A stretch of 64,000 nt of DNA from CALJUZ01 sp003387805 (GCA_937975235.1 CALJUZ010000001.1:1-64000), one strand, 5' to 3'; shown: positions 1 through 8,444, counted from the stretch's first letter. Translations and numbers: made by a program. The notes: generated by a model not told the origin, from the sequence alone.

Positions 1-50
1 TACGTGATTAAGCGTTGTGACTGGAGTTCAGACGTGTGCTCTTCCGATCT
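1..50 (+). other. Illumina TruSeq read-2 adapter at contig end (assembly artefact)
   Basis: Positions 17-50 match exactly, as I recall it, the 34-base TruSeq read-2 primer/adapter (begins GTGACTGGAG, ends CTCTTCCGATCT). Positions 1-16 look like index or primer tail rather than genome. Genomic sequence with strong high-G+C codon structure starts at 51. Reading frames that begin before 51 use adapter bases for their starts and are not real gene starts. The left edge of the contig is therefore synthetic. Confidence 0.96.
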
Positions 51-329
51 CGGGGCGCGGCCGCCGGGGCGGCCTTGGCCGCGGCGGCGCTGGGCTTGGC
101 GGGTTCCGCAACGGTGGGCCGTCCCGTCGTGGACGCCGTGCCGCTGGCCATGCCCGCGCTGGCCGAGGCGGTCCGCTCCGTGGTCTTGGACGCTTTCTAC
201 GCCGTCAACGCCGCGGCGCTGGAGGCCGGGCCCGCAGGACAGATGCTCCTGGGGTTGATCTGGGGCCTGGCGGGTTTGGTCGCCGCCTTGGCCGTGTCGG
301 CCGCGGGGGAGAGCGCGAGAGACGGCTGA
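51..329 (+). CDS. C-terminal part of a membrane protein (5' truncated, possible anti-sigma factor tail)
   Basis: The frame is open from the adapter junction to the TGA at 327-329, with G/C at nearly every third position, so it is a genuine gene whose 5' end was lost. The 92 visible residues hold an Ala/Gly/Leu-rich hydrophobic segment at the start, a loop of about 45 residues, and a second hydrophobic segment (LLGLIWGLAGLVAALAVSA) close to the C-terminus. I recognise no family. Two membrane segments at the C-terminus, followed directly by a DUF6249-like gene and a DUF4097 gene, would fit an anti-sigma factor or other envelope-stress regulator. That reading rests only on context. Confidence 0.6.
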   Translation, partial: RGAAAGAALAAAALGLAGSATVGRPVVDAVPLAMPALAEAVRSVVLDAFYAVNAAALEAGPAGQMLLGLIWGLAGLVAALAVSAAGESARDG

Positions 330-412
330 GGAAGGCCCTCTGCCGCGACGCACAGCCGCTGACCAACGGACGCCCCGGGATACGGGGGCCGCACCAAAGG
401 AGATGAACTGCC

Positions 413-772
413 GTGTGGGATGTTGCGGTCGTGTTTGGATTTCCGCTGCTGGTGGTGGCGATGGCCTTCGGCTACGCCGCGTTTACCCGCTACCTGCGCT
501 ACAAGGAACGGCTGGCGATGATCGAGCGGGGCCTGGTTCCGCCCGAGCGCGACGACGATGACGACGACGACGGCGACTACGCCGGCCGGGCCAAGCGGGA
601 CGCGACGTCGCCGATTACCATCACGCTGGTGGGCGTGGCCATTACGCTGGGTCTGCTCACCCTCGGGCCGGGGCCGTGGCTGATCGGCGGCCTGGTGCCC
701 ACGGCGTACGGCGTCGCTCTGATCATTCGCGACATGATCGCGGAGAAAAAGAAGCAGGAAGAGGGTGAGTAG
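413..772 (+). CDS. small membrane protein, DUF6249-like
   Basis: Encodes 119 residues. An N-terminal membrane helix (about 3-22) is followed by the motif RYKERLAMIERGLVPP (about 29-44), typical of the DUF6249 family as I recall it. Next come a run of seven Asp residues, two further hydrophobic segments (about 68-104) and a charged C-terminus. The GTG start at 413 follows a strong AAAGGAGATG ribosome binding site. The gene ends two bases before the next start, so it is probably co-transcribed and translationally coupled with the DUF4097 gene. Family function is unknown; these proteins often sit in sigma/anti-sigma envelope clusters. A soluble enzyme is unlikely given the hydrophobicity. Confidence 0.8.
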   Translation: MWDVAVVFGFPLLVVAMAFGYAAFTRYLRYKERLAMIERGLVPPERDDDDDDDGDYAGRAKRDATSPITITLVGVAITLGLLTLGPGPWLIGGLVPTAYGVALIIRDMIAEKKKQEEGE

Positions 773-774
773 CG

Positions 775-1677
775 ATGGCGAGAGTCGGAGTGCTCATTCT
801 CGGCATCGTCGTTCTCTTATTCGGCACGCTGGCGCTGGCGGGCTCCGCGGTCCCCGGCGTGGGCCGGCCCGAGCATCTGGTGGAGTCGTTTGTCGTCGAA
901 CCGGGCGGGCTGCTGCGCGTCGTGGGCGTCAACGGCCGCATTACCTACGAAACATGGGAAGGCGACGAAGTGGTCATCGAGGCCCTGCAGTACAAGCCGC
1001 GCTTTTTCTCGGGCCTGGCCCGGCGCCTGTGGGGCGAAACGAGGGTCGCCTTTTCCCAGACCGAGCGGGGCGTGCAGGCGGTGGTCGAGCCGCCGGTCCG
1101 GCACGGGTTCTTCAGCGCCGTCCGTGTGGAGTTCTTCGTGAAGGTGCCCCGCGGCTGGCACGGCGACGTCACGTTGACCACTTCCAACGGCGCCATCGTC
1201 GCGTCCGATATTCACGGCCGCGTCGCCTTGAACACGTCCAACGGCGCCGTCACCGTCAACGGCCATACGGGCACGCTGGAGGTGCGGACGTCCAACGGTG
1301 CGCTGCGCTTGTCCGACGTGCACGGCGCGGTGGACGGGCGCACGTCCAACGGGCCCATTACGTTGGCGGGCGGCACCTTGACGGGCAGCGGCCAGCTGCG
1401 GACCAGCAACGGCGCGGTGGAGCTGCGGGCCCGCCTTGAGGAGGGCGCCGGCTACGACGTGCACACGTCCAACGGCGCGGTGACCGTGACGCTGGTGGAC
1501 CCCGACGCGGCGGTGGAGCTGCGGACGAGCAACGGCAACATCAACCTGCAGGCCGAGGTCAAGACGTCGGTCATCGAGCGCGGCCGCATCGTGGGCACCA
1601 TCGGCGAAGGCGCCGCCCGTCTCAGCGTCCGCACGTCCAACGGCTCCGTCACTCTGGCGGCCGTTGGAAGCAACTGA
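775..1677 (+). CDS. DUF4097-family beta-repeat protein (putative adhesin, membrane-anchored)
   Basis: Encodes 300 residues. The N-terminus has a hydrophobic signal or anchor segment (about 4-23). From about residue 120 to the end the chain is made of short beta-strand repeats, each centred on the tetrapeptide TSNG, which occurs eight times at roughly 17-25-residue spacing. This is the signature of the DUF4097 / putative adhesin family, expected to fold as a right-handed beta-solenoid. Members lie beside LiaF- or PspC-like envelope genes. The protein probably acts outside the membrane in envelope sensing or adhesion, but no ligand can be inferred. It ends the small envelope operon, which closes with a strong terminator. 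Confidence 0.85.
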   Translation: MARVGVLILGIVVLLFGTLALAGSAVPGVGRPEHLVESFVVEPGGLLRVVGVNGRITYETWEGDEVVIEALQYKPRFFSGLARRLWGETRVAFSQTERGVQAVVEPPVRHGFFSAVRVEFFVKVPRGWHGDVTLTTSNGAIVASDIHGRVALNTSNGAVTVNGHTGTLEVRTSNGALRLSDVHGAVDGRTSNGPITLAGGTLTGSGQLRTSNGAVELRARLEEGAGYDVHTSNGAVTVTLVDPDAAVELRTSNGNINLQAEVKTSVIERGRIVGTIGEGAARLSVRTSNGSVTLAAVGSN

Positions 1678-1700
1678 CGCCCCGGCCAGGCAGGGCTTGG

Positions 1701-1731
1701 AACACCTCCCGGGATGCCGGGAGGTGTTTTT
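1701..1731 (+). terminator. rho-independent terminator of the envelope operon
   Basis: A perfect 12-bp stem (1701-1712 pairs with 1717-1728) with a GATG tetraloop is followed by a T-rich end (T1727-T1731). It lies 24 bases after the DUF4097 stop codon. It also rules out reading the next gene from an in-frame GTG-type start at 1714, which would fall inside the hairpin. Confidence 0.93.
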
Positions 1732-1869
1732 GTTGCCCGCGCATCGGCATCGGCTTCCGTGGCGGCCCGGCTGAGCGGCGCCCTTCACGGTCCAGGCCGG
1801 CCGGGAAGGAGTCTCGCCCGTGCCGCCGTAGTCAGCCATAAATGTCCATCGGAACCGGGGTGGAGCACG

Positions 1870-4503
1870 TTGTCCGGTGAAATCCGAGTCAGGCCGGCGG
1901 CGGAGGCGGATGCGCCGCTGACGGGAGCCGAGGCGGCGTTGGCGGAAGACGTCAAAGAACTTCTGGCCAACCTGACGCTGGAGGAAAAGGCGGCGCTGTG
2001 CGTGGGCAAAGACTACTGGACGCTGCACGGCGTGCCGCGGCTGGGCGTGCCGTCCATCTGGGTGGCCGACGGTCCCCACGGCTTGCGCAAGCAGCACCGC
2101 AGCGACAACGTGTCCCTGACGGACAACGTCCCCGCGACGTGTTTCCCGACGGCGGTGACGCTGGCCGCCACGTGGGACCGGGAGCTGGTGCGGGAGGTCG
2201 GGCGGGCCGTCGGCGCGGAAGCGCGGGCGCTCGGCGTCGGGGTCGTGCTGGGGCCCGGCGTCAACATCAAACGCTCGCCCCTGTGCGGCCGCAACTTCGA
2301 ATACTTTTCCGAAGACCCCTTGCTGGCCGGCGAGCTGGCCGCCGCCTTCATCGACGGGCTGCAGTCCGCGGGCGTCGGCGCCTGCATCAAGCATTTCGCC
2401 GCGAACAACCAGGAGACGCGGCGGTTTTCCATCGACGCCGTCGTGGACCAACGGGCGCTCAGGGAAATTTACCTTGCGCCGTTCGAGCGGGCGGTCACCA
2501 AGGCGCGGCCGTGGACGGTCATGGCCGCGTACAACCGTGTCAACGGTCGCTACTGCACCGAGCACGAGGAGCTGCTGACGCGCATCTTGCGCGACGAGTG
2601 GGGGTTTGACGGCGCCGTCGTTTCGGACTGGGGAGCCGTGGACCATCGGATTGCGGCGCTGTCGGCGGGCCTGGACCTGGAGATGCCCGGCACCGGCGCC
2701 GGCAGCGTGGCGGACCTGGCGGACGCCGTCCGCAGCGGGCGGCTGGACGAAGCGGTGCTGGATCGCGCCGCCGGCCGTGTACTGACTTTGATTCTCAAAG
2801 CGGCGTCCGCGGGCCATGCACCGGCCGGAGCGGCCGGCGGCCAGGCCGGTGATCCCGAAGCGGGCGGCGTCCCGCGCGAACGGCAACCCCTCTTTGATGC
2901 GGCGGCCCATCACGCGCTGGCACGGAGGGCGGCCGCCGAAGGCGTCGTTCTGCTGAAAAACGACGGAACGCTGCTGCCGCTGGACGGCCGCGGCTCCGGC
3001 TGGTCCGTGGCCGTCATCGGCGCCATGGCCAAGCATCCCCGCTACCAAGGCGCGGGCAGCTCGGTCATTACGCCGACCAGGCTGGACAACGCATTGGACG
3101 CCTTCGTGGCCCGCCTGGGCGCCGGACGGGTCGTGTACGCGGCCGGCTACGACTTGGGCCGGGACGTGCCGGGCAGGGAGGAGGACGCGGACGCCGGGCT
3201 CATCGCGGAAGCGGTGGCGGCCGCCCGCGCCGCGGACGTGGCCGTCGTCTTTGCCGGGCTGCCGCCGCTGTACGAGACCGAGGGGCTGGACCGCACGAGC
3301 CTGGCCCTGCCCCGCAGCCACGATGCGCTCATCACCGCCGTGGCGGACGCCAACCCCAACGTGGTCGTCGTTTTGAGCAACGGCGGGCCGGTGGCCATGC
3401 CGTGGCTGGACCGCGTGCCCGCGGTCGTGGAGGCGTACCTGGGCGGCCAGGCCGGAGGTTCGGCCGTGGCCGACGTCCTGTTCGGCGACGTCAACCCGTG
3501 CGGCAAGCTGGCGGAGACGTTTCCCCTGCGCCTGGAGGATCATCCGGTCCACCGGTTCTTTCCCGGCGGGCCGCGCACCGTGGAGTACCGGGAAAGCATT
3601 TACGTGGGGTATCGTTACTACGATTCGGCGGGCAAAGACGTGCTGTTTCCCTTCGGGCACGGGCTGAGCTACACGGAGTTCGCTTACGGCCATCTTCGGC
3701 TGAGCGCGTCGGAAATCCAAGCGGGCGACAGCGTGCAGGTGACGGTGTCCGTCACCAACACGGGCCGGCGCTTCGGCAAGGAAGTGGTGCAGCTGTACGT
3801 GCATGACGCCGCGTCCAGCGTGTTCAGGCCCGAACAGGAGCTGAAGGATTTCGCCAAGGTAGCGCTGCGGCCCGGCGAGACGAAGGACGTGACGTTCACG
3901 CTGGACGGGCGGGCCTTCGCCTTCTGGGACCCCGCCGCCGGCGGCTGGCGCATCGAGCCGGGAGAGTTTGAAATCCGCGTCGGCGCTTCGTCGCGGGACA
4001 TCCGCCTGACGGGGCTGGTGCGGGTGGTGTCCGCCGGGCCGGATGCGGATGCGGGCGCCGAGGACCCGGCGGGGCGCCGGGCGAAACCCATCGTCGACGG
4101 TTCGGCAGCGCCCGTGGAGTATTTCGACTTGCGGGGCCGGAGCACGTTCACCGCGGGGGCGTTCGAGGCCCTGTACGGGCGGCCGCTGCCGCCGAACGAG
4201 CCGGAGCGCCAGGGAGCGTATACCCTCAACACGCCGTTTGGTGACATGCGCGAGTCGCGGGCGGCGCGGGTTTTCCTCGCCGTCGCGCCGGCCGTGGCCC
4301 GGCGTTTCCTCAAAGACGACCCTGACAGCCCCATGACCCGCCGCATGGACGAGGTGCTGGCCCAGATGACGCTGCGCACGCTGGTGATGGGCGGCGCCGC
4401 GGGTCTCAACCGCACGCTGCTCCACGGGCTGCTGGACATTTTCAACGGCCGGTTGTTCCGCGGGCTCAGGCGGGTTGTCCGGGGCGCGGTCCTGCGGCGC
4501 TGA
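1870..4503 (+). CDS. glycoside hydrolase family 3 beta-glucosidase (intracellular)
   Basis: Encodes 877 residues from TTG 1870, chosen because GGTGGAG lies just upstream; upstream in-frame starts overlap the preceding terminator. The GH3 barrel is clear: KHFAANNQET near residue 174, RNFEYFSEDP near 138, and VVSDWGAV with the catalytic nucleophile Asp253. The alpha/beta sandwich domain follows (KNDGTLLPL near 360), then a fibronectin-III-like domain (EVVQLYV near 638). An extra C-terminal region (about 745-877) resembles that of clostridial-type GH3 enzymes. There is no signal peptide, so it should hydrolyse imported beta-glucosides or related oligosaccharides in the cytoplasm. Substrate specificity cannot be read from sequence. 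No sugar transporter lies next to it. Confidence 0.92.
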   Translation: MSGEIRVRPAAEADAPLTGAEAALAEDVKELLANLTLEEKAALCVGKDYWTLHGVPRLGVPSIWVADGPHGLRKQHRSDNVSLTDNVPATCFPTAVTLAATWDRELVREVGRAVGAEARALGVGVVLGPGVNIKRSPLCGRNFEYFSEDPLLAGELAAAFIDGLQSAGVGACIKHFAANNQETRRFSIDAVVDQRALREIYLAPFERAVTKARPWTVMAAYNRVNGRYCTEHEELLTRILRDEWGFDGAVVSDWGAVDHRIAALSAGLDLEMPGTGAGSVADLADAVRSGRLDEAVLDRAAGRVLTLILKAASAGHAPAGAAGGQAGDPEAGGVPRERQPLFDAAAHHALARRAAAEGVVLLKNDGTLLPLDGRGSGWSVAVIGAMAKHPRYQGAGSSVITPTRLDNALDAFVARLGAGRVVYAAGYDLGRDVPGREEDADAGLIAEAVAAARAADVAVVFAGLPPLYETEGLDRTSLALPRSHDALITAVADANPNVVVVLSNGGPVAMPWLDRVPAVVEAYLGGQAGGSAVADVLFGDVNPCGKLAETFPLRLEDHPVHRFFPGGPRTVEYRESIYVGYRYYDSAGKDVLFPFGHGLSYTEFAYGHLRLSASEIQAGDSVQVTVSVTNTGRRFGKEVVQLYVHDAASSVFRPEQELKDFAKVALRPGETKDVTFTLDGRAFAFWDPAAGGWRIEPGEFEIRVGASSRDIRLTGLVRVVSAGPDADAGAEDPAGRRAKPIVDGSAAPVEYFDLRGRSTFTAGAFEALYGRPLPPNEPERQGAYTLNTPFGDMRESRAARVFLAVAPAVARRFLKDDPDSPMTRRMDEVLAQMTLRTLVMGGAAGLNRTLLHGLLDIFNGRLFRGLRRVVRGAVLRR

Positions 4504-4632
4504 CCGGCTATGTGCCGGACTTTTTCCAAAAATCCCTTGCTTGCGCGGCCGCGTTGTGCCATGCTTGAACCAACGCATCGGCCCCGGGGCCGCGGGGGCG
4601 TGCGGAGCATCGAAAGGTGGCCACGTCATTTC

Positions 4633-5271
4633 GTGAAACAAGTTTTGAAGGAGCCCGTCAACGCGCTGACGCACCTCGCGGGGGCGGCGCTGTCGGTGGT
4701 CGGGTTGGTATATTTGATCGTCATCGGGCTGGACCGGGGGCCGTGGCATCTGGCCGCCTTCGTCACGTTCGGCGTCAGCATGATTTTGCTGTACAGCGCC
4801 AGCGGCATCTACCACGCGGTGAAGGCGTCGCCGAAGGTGACGCTGCTGCTGCGCAAGCTGGACCACGTCATGATTTTCTTTATGATCGCCGGGTCGTACA
4901 CGCCGTTTTGCCTGCTGCCGCTGCGGGGGCCGTGGGGCTGGTCGCTGCTGGGCACCATCTGGGGGCTGGCGCTGGCCGGCGCGGTCATCAAGCTCTTTTG
5001 GATGAACGCCCCGCGCTGGCTTTCCACCGGTTTCTACGTCTTGATGGGCTGGCTGGTGGTGGTGGCCGTGTATCCGCTGGTGCAGTCCGTGGAGACGCCC
5101 AGCTTGATCTGGCTGGGCGTCGGCGGCCTGTTCTACACCGTCGGCGCAGCCATCTACGGGTTCAAGTGGCCCAACCCGCTGCCCGACCGTTTCGGCTTCC
5201 ATGAAATCTGGCACCTGTTCGTCATGGCCGGCAGTGGCGCCCACTTCGCGGCCATCGCGTTGCTGCGCTGA
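4633..5271 (+). CDS. hemolysin III / YqfA-family seven-helix membrane protein
   Basis: Encodes 212 residues from GTG 4633, the usual family length; AAAGGTGG lies 13 bases upstream. Seven hydrophobic helices carry the conserved polar and His positions of the HlyIII/PAQR superfamily: NALTHLAG at the start of helix 1, SGIYH in helix 2-3, and HEIWH plus GAHF near the C-terminus, which likely form a metal site. Despite the name, bacterial members are not firmly shown to be haemolysins, and roles in membrane lipid homeostasis or metal-dependent hydrolysis have been suggested. It stands alone between the GH3 gene and a convergent gene. Confidence 0.9.
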   Translation: MKQVLKEPVNALTHLAGAALSVVGLVYLIVIGLDRGPWHLAAFVTFGVSMILLYSASGIYHAVKASPKVTLLLRKLDHVMIFFMIAGSYTPFCLLPLRGPWGWSLLGTIWGLALAGAVIKLFWMNAPRWLSTGFYVLMGWLVVVAVYPLVQSVETPSLIWLGVGGLFYTVGAAIYGFKWPNPLPDRFGFHEIWHLFVMAGSGAHFAAIALLR

Positions 5272-5299
5272 CGGCGGGGCCGGGCTGCCATGGGGGGCT

Positions 5300-5331
5300 G
5301 GCGCGCCGGCGCTTTCTCCGCCCGGCGCGCC
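5300..5331. terminator. candidate bidirectional terminator between convergent genes
   Basis: A 10-bp perfect inverted repeat (5300-5309 with 5322-5331, GGCGCGCCGG type) with a 12-base loop fills the 66-base gap between the hemolysin III stop and the convergent monooxygenase stop. Neither side has a real T-tract, so termination is inferred from position and stem strength only. Confidence 0.5.
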
Positions 5332-5337
5332 GAAACG

Positions 5338-6387
5338 CTACGCGCTGCCGCCCGACCGCTTCCGGGCCACTTCCTTGCGCACCACCGGCGCCACTTCCGT
5401 GCCGAACAGCTCGATGGCCCGCATCACCTTGTCGTGGGGCATGGAGCCGACGGTGATTTGCAGCGTGAAGCGGTCGTGGCCGAAAATCTCGTATTGGTAC
5501 AAGATCTTGTCGATAACTTGCTGCGGGCTGCCGACGAAGTTGGCGCCCCGCAGCGTGCACGACGCCTCGAACTGCTCCCGGGTCATGGGCGGCCAGCCTC
5601 GCTCCCGGCCGATGCGGTCCATCTGGTACTTGAACGCCGGGTAGGCGATGTCCATGGCCTCCTGGGACGTGTCGGCGATGAAGCCGTGGGAGTTGATGCT
5701 CAGCGGCGGCCGGGGGTGGCCCGCCTGCTCCGCCGCCCGGCGGTGCAGCTCCGCAAACACGCTGAATCGTTCGGGCAAGCCGCCGATGATGGCAATGGCC
5801 ATGGGCAGCCCCAGCCGGCCCGCCCGCACGGCGGACTCGGGCGTGCCGCCCACGGCGATCCACACCGGCAGCCGCTCCTGCTTGGCCCGCGGGTAGACGC
5901 CCAGGCCCGGAATGGCGGGGCGGTGCTTGCCGGACCACGTGACTTTTTCGTTCCGGATGATTTCGAGCAGCAGCTCCAGCTTCTCTTCGAACAGCTCGTC
6001 GTAGTCGTGCAAATCGTAGCCGAACAGCGGAAACGACTCGATGAACGAGCCGCGGCCCACCATAATTTCCACCCGGCCGCCCGAGAGAAGATCCACCGTG
6101 GCGAACTGCTGGTATACCCGGACCGGATCGTCCGAGCTCAGCACCGTCACGGCGCTGGAGAGGCGGATGTTTTTCGTGCGGGCGGCCGCGGCGGCCATGA
6201 TGACCGCCGGCGCCGACGACACGTAGTCGGGTCGGTGGTGTTCGCCGATGCCGAAGACGTCCAGGCCCAGCTGGTCCGCCAGCTCGATTTCTTCCATCAA
6301 ATTGCGCAGCCGCTCCTCGGGGCTCAGGACTTTGCCCGAGTCGGCCAGCGGCGTGGATTCAACAAACGACACAAGCCCCAGTTCCAA
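5338..6387 (-). CDS. LLM-class flavin-dependent oxidoreductase (luciferase-like monooxygenase)
   Basis: Encodes 349 residues from the TTG ending at 6387, supported by GGAGGTG seven bases upstream. The bacterial luciferase-like TIM barrel is evident: GIGEHH near residue 47, SAPAVIMAAAAART, SAVTVLSSDDPVRV, GRGSFIESFPLFGYD, and a late VGSPQQVIDKIL. This pattern matches the Atu2307/SP_0267 type of LLM monooxygenase as I recall it. Such enzymes use F420 or reduced FMN on small organic substrates, and the substrate here is unknown. The gene follows the dppC-like permease by 97 bases on the same strand and may be the last gene of that operon. Confidence 0.9.
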   Translation of the reverse strand: MELGLVSFVESTPLADSGKVLSPEERLRNLMEEIELADQLGLDVFGIGEHHRPDYVSSAPAVIMAAAAARTKNIRLSSAVTVLSSDDPVRVYQQFATVDLLSGGRVEIMVGRGSFIESFPLFGYDLHDYDELFEEKLELLLEIIRNEKVTWSGKHRPAIPGLGVYPRAKQERLPVWIAVGGTPESAVRAGRLGLPMAIAIIGGLPERFSVFAELHRRAAEQAGHPRPPLSINSHGFIADTSQEAMDIAYPAFKYQMDRIGRERGWPPMTREQFEASCTLRGANFVGSPQQVIDKILYQYEIFGHDRFTLQITVGSMPHDKVMRAIELFGTEVAPVVRKEVARKRSGGSA

Positions 6388-6484
6388 ACAGGACACCTCC
6401 GTCGTTACACGCTTCCGGCTCCCATGACCATAATCCTTCCAACGGGAGGTGTCCATACCGGCCAGCGGGCCGGCGGGCGCGGCG

Positions 6485-7363
6485 TCAGCTTCGCATGCGC
6501 GGGTCGAACGCGTCCCGCAGGCCGTCGCCCAGCATGTTGAGGGACAGCACCGTCAGCATGATGGCCAGGCCCGGGTACGTCACCGCATGGTGAGCCACCC
6601 GGATAAAGGGCCGCGCGGCGCTGAGCATGGCGCCCCACTCGGCCGTCGGCGGCTGCGCGCCCATGCCGAGGAAGCTGAGAGCCGCCGCGGACAAAATCGC
6701 GCCCGCCATGATCAAAGTGCACTGGACGATAATCGGTCCCATGGAGTTGGGCAAAATGTGGCGGAACATAATGCGCAAGTCGCCTGCGCCCGCGGCCCGG
6801 GCCGCCGACACGTACTCGTACTCCCGCACGCCCATGACGGCGGATCGGGTCACCCGGGCCAGCCCGGGCGCGTACGCGATGCCCACGGCGATAGTCACGT
6901 TGGTCATGGACGATCCAAGCGCGGCCACGATGGCCAAAGCCAGCAAGAAGCCCGGCATGGCCAGCAGCACGTCGACGATGCGCATCACCAGCGTATCGAG
7001 CCAGCCGCCGAAGTAGCCGCCCAGAAGGCCCATAGTGCCGCCGATGAGCAAGGCGATGCCGACGGAGAAGAAGCCCACCCGCAGCGACACCCGGCCGCCG
7101 TAGACGATGCGGGTGAACAAGTCGCGGCCCAGATGGTCCGTGCCCAGCCAGTGCTCGGAGCTGGAGCCCTGCAGACGGTTGCGGAGATCCTGGCGGTACG
7201 GGTCGTGCGGGCTGATCCAGGGCGCGAGCACCGCCGACAAGATGATGATGCTCAGGAAAATCATGCCGAAGACGGCCTTGCGGTTCCGCAGCACCCGGCG
7301 CAGAGCCTGCCGGCGCGGATCGTAGACCGCCGCCGTCCGTTCCATCGACACTTCAGCAGCCAC
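6485..7363 (-). CDS. ABC transporter permease, DppC/OppC type
   Basis: Encodes 292 residues from the GTG ending at 7363, placed by GGAGGG upstream. The N-terminus carries the RRVLRNRKAVFG element and first helix of the DppC/OppC family, then HWLGTDHLGRDLFTRIVYG, and the permease EAA-type loop SAARAAGAGD...RHILPN that docks the ATPase. Six membrane segments are visible. With the adjacent DppB-like permease and substrate-binding protein it would import peptides, opines, nickel or related solutes. No ATPase gene (dppD/dppF) is in the cluster, so it must borrow ATPases encoded elsewhere. Confidence 0.93.
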   Translation of the reverse strand: MAAEVSMERTAAVYDPRRQALRRVLRNRKAVFGMIFLSIIILSAVLAPWISPHDPYRQDLRNRLQGSSSEHWLGTDHLGRDLFTRIVYGGRVSLRVGFFSVGIALLIGGTMGLLGGYFGGWLDTLVMRIVDVLLAMPGFLLALAIVAALGSSMTNVTIAVGIAYAPGLARVTRSAVMGVREYEYVSAARAAGAGDLRIMFRHILPNSMGPIIVQCTLIMAGAILSAAALSFLGMGAQPPTAEWGAMLSAARPFIRVAHHAVTYPGLAIMLTVLSLNMLGDGLRDAFDPRMRS

Positions 7364-7376
7364 GGCGGACCCTCCG

Positions 7377-8306
7377 TCAGTTGTACCGCACCCGCAAGCG
7401 CGGGTCGAGATATGCGTAGATAAGGTCGACAATCAAGTTAATGAAGACGTACACGACGGCGAACGTCAAGATCGTGCCCTGAACCAGGGGGAAGTCTTTC
7501 GTCCGGATCGCGTCCACCACCAGCCGGCCGATGCCCGGCCACGCGAAAATGGTCTCCGTCACCACCGCGCCGGCCATCAATCCGCCGAACTCCAGCCCGA
7601 TGATGGTCACGACGGGGATCAGCGCGTTGCGCAGCGTGTGCCGGTAGACGACCACCCGCTCCGACAGGCCTTTGGCCCGTGCCGTCCGCACGTAGTCCTG
7701 CTGCAGCGCCTCGAGCATGGTGGCCCGGGTCATGCGGGCGATGCCCGCGGTGGTGCTGGTGCCCAGCGTGACAACGGGCAGCACGAAGGACTTCCAGCCG
7801 TCCACCATGCCCGATGACGGCAGCAGGTTGTAATGGACGGAAAATATGATCATGAGCATCAGCGCCTGCCAGAACACCGGCATGGAGACGCCGGCCAGCG
7901 CGGCCACGGTGACGGCGTTGTCGACCAACGAATTGGGCCGCGTGGCGGAGATGACGCCGGCGGGAATGCCAATCAGCGCCGCGAACGTCACCGCGTACAG
8001 GGCCAGCTGCCCGGTGGCCGGCAGGCGCGACGCGATTTCTTCGGTGACCGGCCGCCGGGACCGCAGCGACTGGCCCAAGTCCAGCTGCGCGGCTTTGCTC
8101 ACCCAGCGGAGGTACTGCACGTGCGGCGGATCGTTGAGCCCCAGCTGTTCCCGCAGCGCCTCCAGCTGCTCGGGCGGCGCGAACTCGCCCAGGGCCAGCA
8201 GCGCCGGGTCGCCCGGGGTCAGCTGCATGATCGAAAAAACGATGATGCTGACGCCGAACAGAACCGGAATCAGCATCAGAAGACGTCTGAGCACATACTG
8301 TCCCAC
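7377..8306 (-). CDS. ABC transporter permease, DppB/OppB type
   Basis: Encodes 309 residues from the GTG ending at 8306. The start is typical (GQYVLRRLLMLIPVLFGVS), followed by MQLTPGDPA, six helices, and the cytoplasmic loop RTARAKGLSERVVVYRHTLRN (EAA motif). It lies 13 bases upstream of the DppC-like gene and 138 bases downstream of the substrate-binding protein gene, with two strong hairpins in that longer gap. It forms the permease heterodimer with DppC. Confidence 0.93.
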   Translation of the reverse strand: MGQYVLRRLLMLIPVLFGVSIIVFSIMQLTPGDPALLALGEFAPPEQLEALREQLGLNDPPHVQYLRWVSKAAQLDLGQSLRSRRPVTEEIASRLPATGQLALYAVTFAALIGIPAGVISATRPNSLVDNAVTVAALAGVSMPVFWQALMLMIIFSVHYNLLPSSGMVDGWKSFVLPVVTLGTSTTAGIARMTRATMLEALQQDYVRTARAKGLSERVVVYRHTLRNALIPVVTIIGLEFGGLMAGAVVTETIFAWPGIGRLVVDAIRTKDFPLVQGTILTFAVVYVFINLIVDLIYAYLDPRLRVRYN

Positions 8307-8339
8307 GGTGTCTTAGTCCCCCAACTGCAGCGATCTGCG

Positions 8340-8365
8340 GCGAGCCGCAGGCGCCTGCGGCTCGC
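8340..8365. repeat. 26-base perfect palindrome between binding-protein and permease genes
   Basis: Bases 8340-8352 are exactly complementary to 8353-8365 (GCGAGCCGCAGGC and its reverse complement) with no spacer. On the minus-strand transcript this lies just before the dppB-like start. It could be an mRNA hairpin or a protein-binding palindrome; I cannot tell which. Confidence 0.75.
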
Positions 8366-8392
8366 GGCGCGCCCGGGATAGAGAAAGGGACG

Positions 8393-8416
8393 AGGGGCCG
8401 GCCCAAGCCGGCCCCT
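8393..8416 (-). promoter_or_regulatory. intercistronic stem-loop after the substrate-binding protein gene
   Basis: A perfect 10-bp stem (8393-8402 with 8407-8416) with a 4-base loop begins 29 bases after the binding-protein stop on the minus strand. No T-tract follows in the direction of transcription, so it more likely protects the 3' end of the binding-protein mRNA, or partially terminates, than stops transcription completely. Such hairpins are common where a binding protein is made in excess over its permeases. Confidence 0.65.
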
Positions 8417-8444
8417 TTCGGGAACGACTGTCGCGATGCCTGGC

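Noticed and set aside
4..406. Open frames of 84 and 129 codons starting in the first 20 bases
   Set aside because: Their starts lie in adapter sequence, and the third frame (51-329) has the right codon structure.
1160..1670. Regular ACGTCCAACGG-like repeats, first taken as a tandem repeat or CRISPR-like array
   Set aside because: They encode the TSNG motifs of a protein beta-solenoid, differ in spacing and sequence, and stay in frame.
817..5244. A 1475-codon open frame on the minus strand
   Set aside because: It runs antisense to the DUF4097, GH3 and hemolysin III genes, which have clear families. Long antisense frames are expected in such G+C-rich DNA.
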